DNA of 6,572 nt, from NCBI GenBank assembly GCA_016934875.1, contig JAFGSC010000233.1, positions 1 through 6,572 of the forward strand. The letters are read 5' to 3'. Position 1 is the first letter of the stretch; the number at the start of each line of letters is the position of its first letter. Origin of the DNA: Candidatus Atribacteria bacterium. Lineage in GTDB: Bacteria > Atribacterota > Phoenicimicrobiia > Phoenicimicrobiales > Stramentimicrobiaceae. Positions 6,477-6,572 of this stretch are shown here, piece by piece. The position numbers were made by a program, and so were the translations under genes. The notes under the pieces were generated by a model. It had not been told where the DNA came from, did not search any database, and saw nothing but the letters and a program-made list of their open reading frames with translations.

Positions 6477-6572
6477 TTAAGCGGGATTAAGACCTAATAT
6501 ACCCCTAGCTTCCTGGGGTGTAGCAAGTTCGTATCCCAGGATTCGAATTTCCTCACAAATTCCTCTGACTAG
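6477..6572 (-). CDS. C-terminal 31 residues of a probable beta-keto acid cleavage enzyme (DUF849/BKACE), partial
   Basis: Reading the minus strand from the right edge gives an open frame of 31 codons ending in TAA (6479-6477). It contains ICEEIRILGYELATPQEARG followed by ILGLNPA. This strongly resembles the usual C-terminus of the DUF849 family ('...a.elGreiatPdEAreiLgL'). Members of that family (3-keto-5-aminohexanoate cleavage enzyme and relatives) are zinc-dependent. They condense a beta-keto acid with acetyl-CoA to give acetoacetate and a new CoA ester. The catalytic residues lie outside the window, so activity and substrate cannot be judged. Other proteins can end in a similar 'ATP.EAR.iLGL' tail, so the family call is moderate; that this is coding is more certain. 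It converges on the sugar operon and need not share its function. Confidence 0.6.
   Translation of the reverse strand, partial: LVRGICEEIRILGYELATPQEARGILGLNPA

Noticed and set aside
6501..6540. Two overlapping hairpins, ACCCC/GGGGT and CCTGGG/CCCAGG, just after the operon; at first sight a terminator.
   Set aside because: They lie inside the minus-strand open frame that matches a protein C-terminus, and no T-run follows on either strand.
6533..6560. ATTCGAATCC on the minus strand looks like the T-arm of a tRNA.
   Set aside because: The flanking bases do not pair as a T-stem, no acceptor or anticodon arms are seen, and the stretch is explained by codons of the partial gene.

Overview
The window comes from a low-GC bacterium. 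Purine-rich Shine-Dalgarno sites, sigma70-type promoters with extended -10 elements, a 4-base stop/start overlap and a bacterial-type PolX with a PHP domain all support this. The phylum cannot be fixed from the sequence; an anaerobic, sugar-fermenting lineage is plausible but is inference.

Layout. (1) Bases 1-1166, minus strand: the N-terminal 388 codons of a family X DNA polymerase (polX), running off the left edge. (2) Bases 1167-1346: a divergent intergenic region with a candidate promoter on each strand. (3) Bases 1347-about 2037, plus strand: a decayed gene whose pieces in three frames match the start, an early-middle part and the end of an NAD-dependent sugar epimerase/dehydratase (extended SDR). 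(4) Bases 2111-3436: an intact four-carbon acid sugar kinase (DUF1537/OtnK-type). (5) Bases 3437-3657: a regulatory gap with a near-consensus promoter, a GntR-like palindrome at the expected transcription start, and a second dyad upstream. (6) Bases 3658-6444: a tight three-gene operon of transketolase N-terminal subunit, transketolase C-terminal subunit and a xylose-isomerase-like TIM-barrel protein. (7) Bases 6477-6572, minus strand: the last 31 residues of a protein that resembles the C-terminus of beta-keto acid cleavage enzymes (DUF849/BKACE), convergent with the operon and running off the right edge.

How the genes may work together. Kinase, two-subunit transketolase and sugar isomerase form an accessory carbohydrate-catabolism locus. 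An isomerase would make a ketose, a kinase would phosphorylate it, and the split transketolase would move a two-carbon unit to an aldose phosphate, feeding the pentose phosphate pathway. The published D-apiose route (isomerase, kinase, two-subunit apulose-4-phosphate transketolase) is the closest known logic, but the substrate here is not determined. The dead epimerase beside the kinase suggests that an oxidation step, possibly like those of tetronate pathways, was once encoded here. The palindrome at the operon's start suggests substrate-induced derepression by a GntR-family regulator that is not in the window. polX is housekeeping and unrelated.
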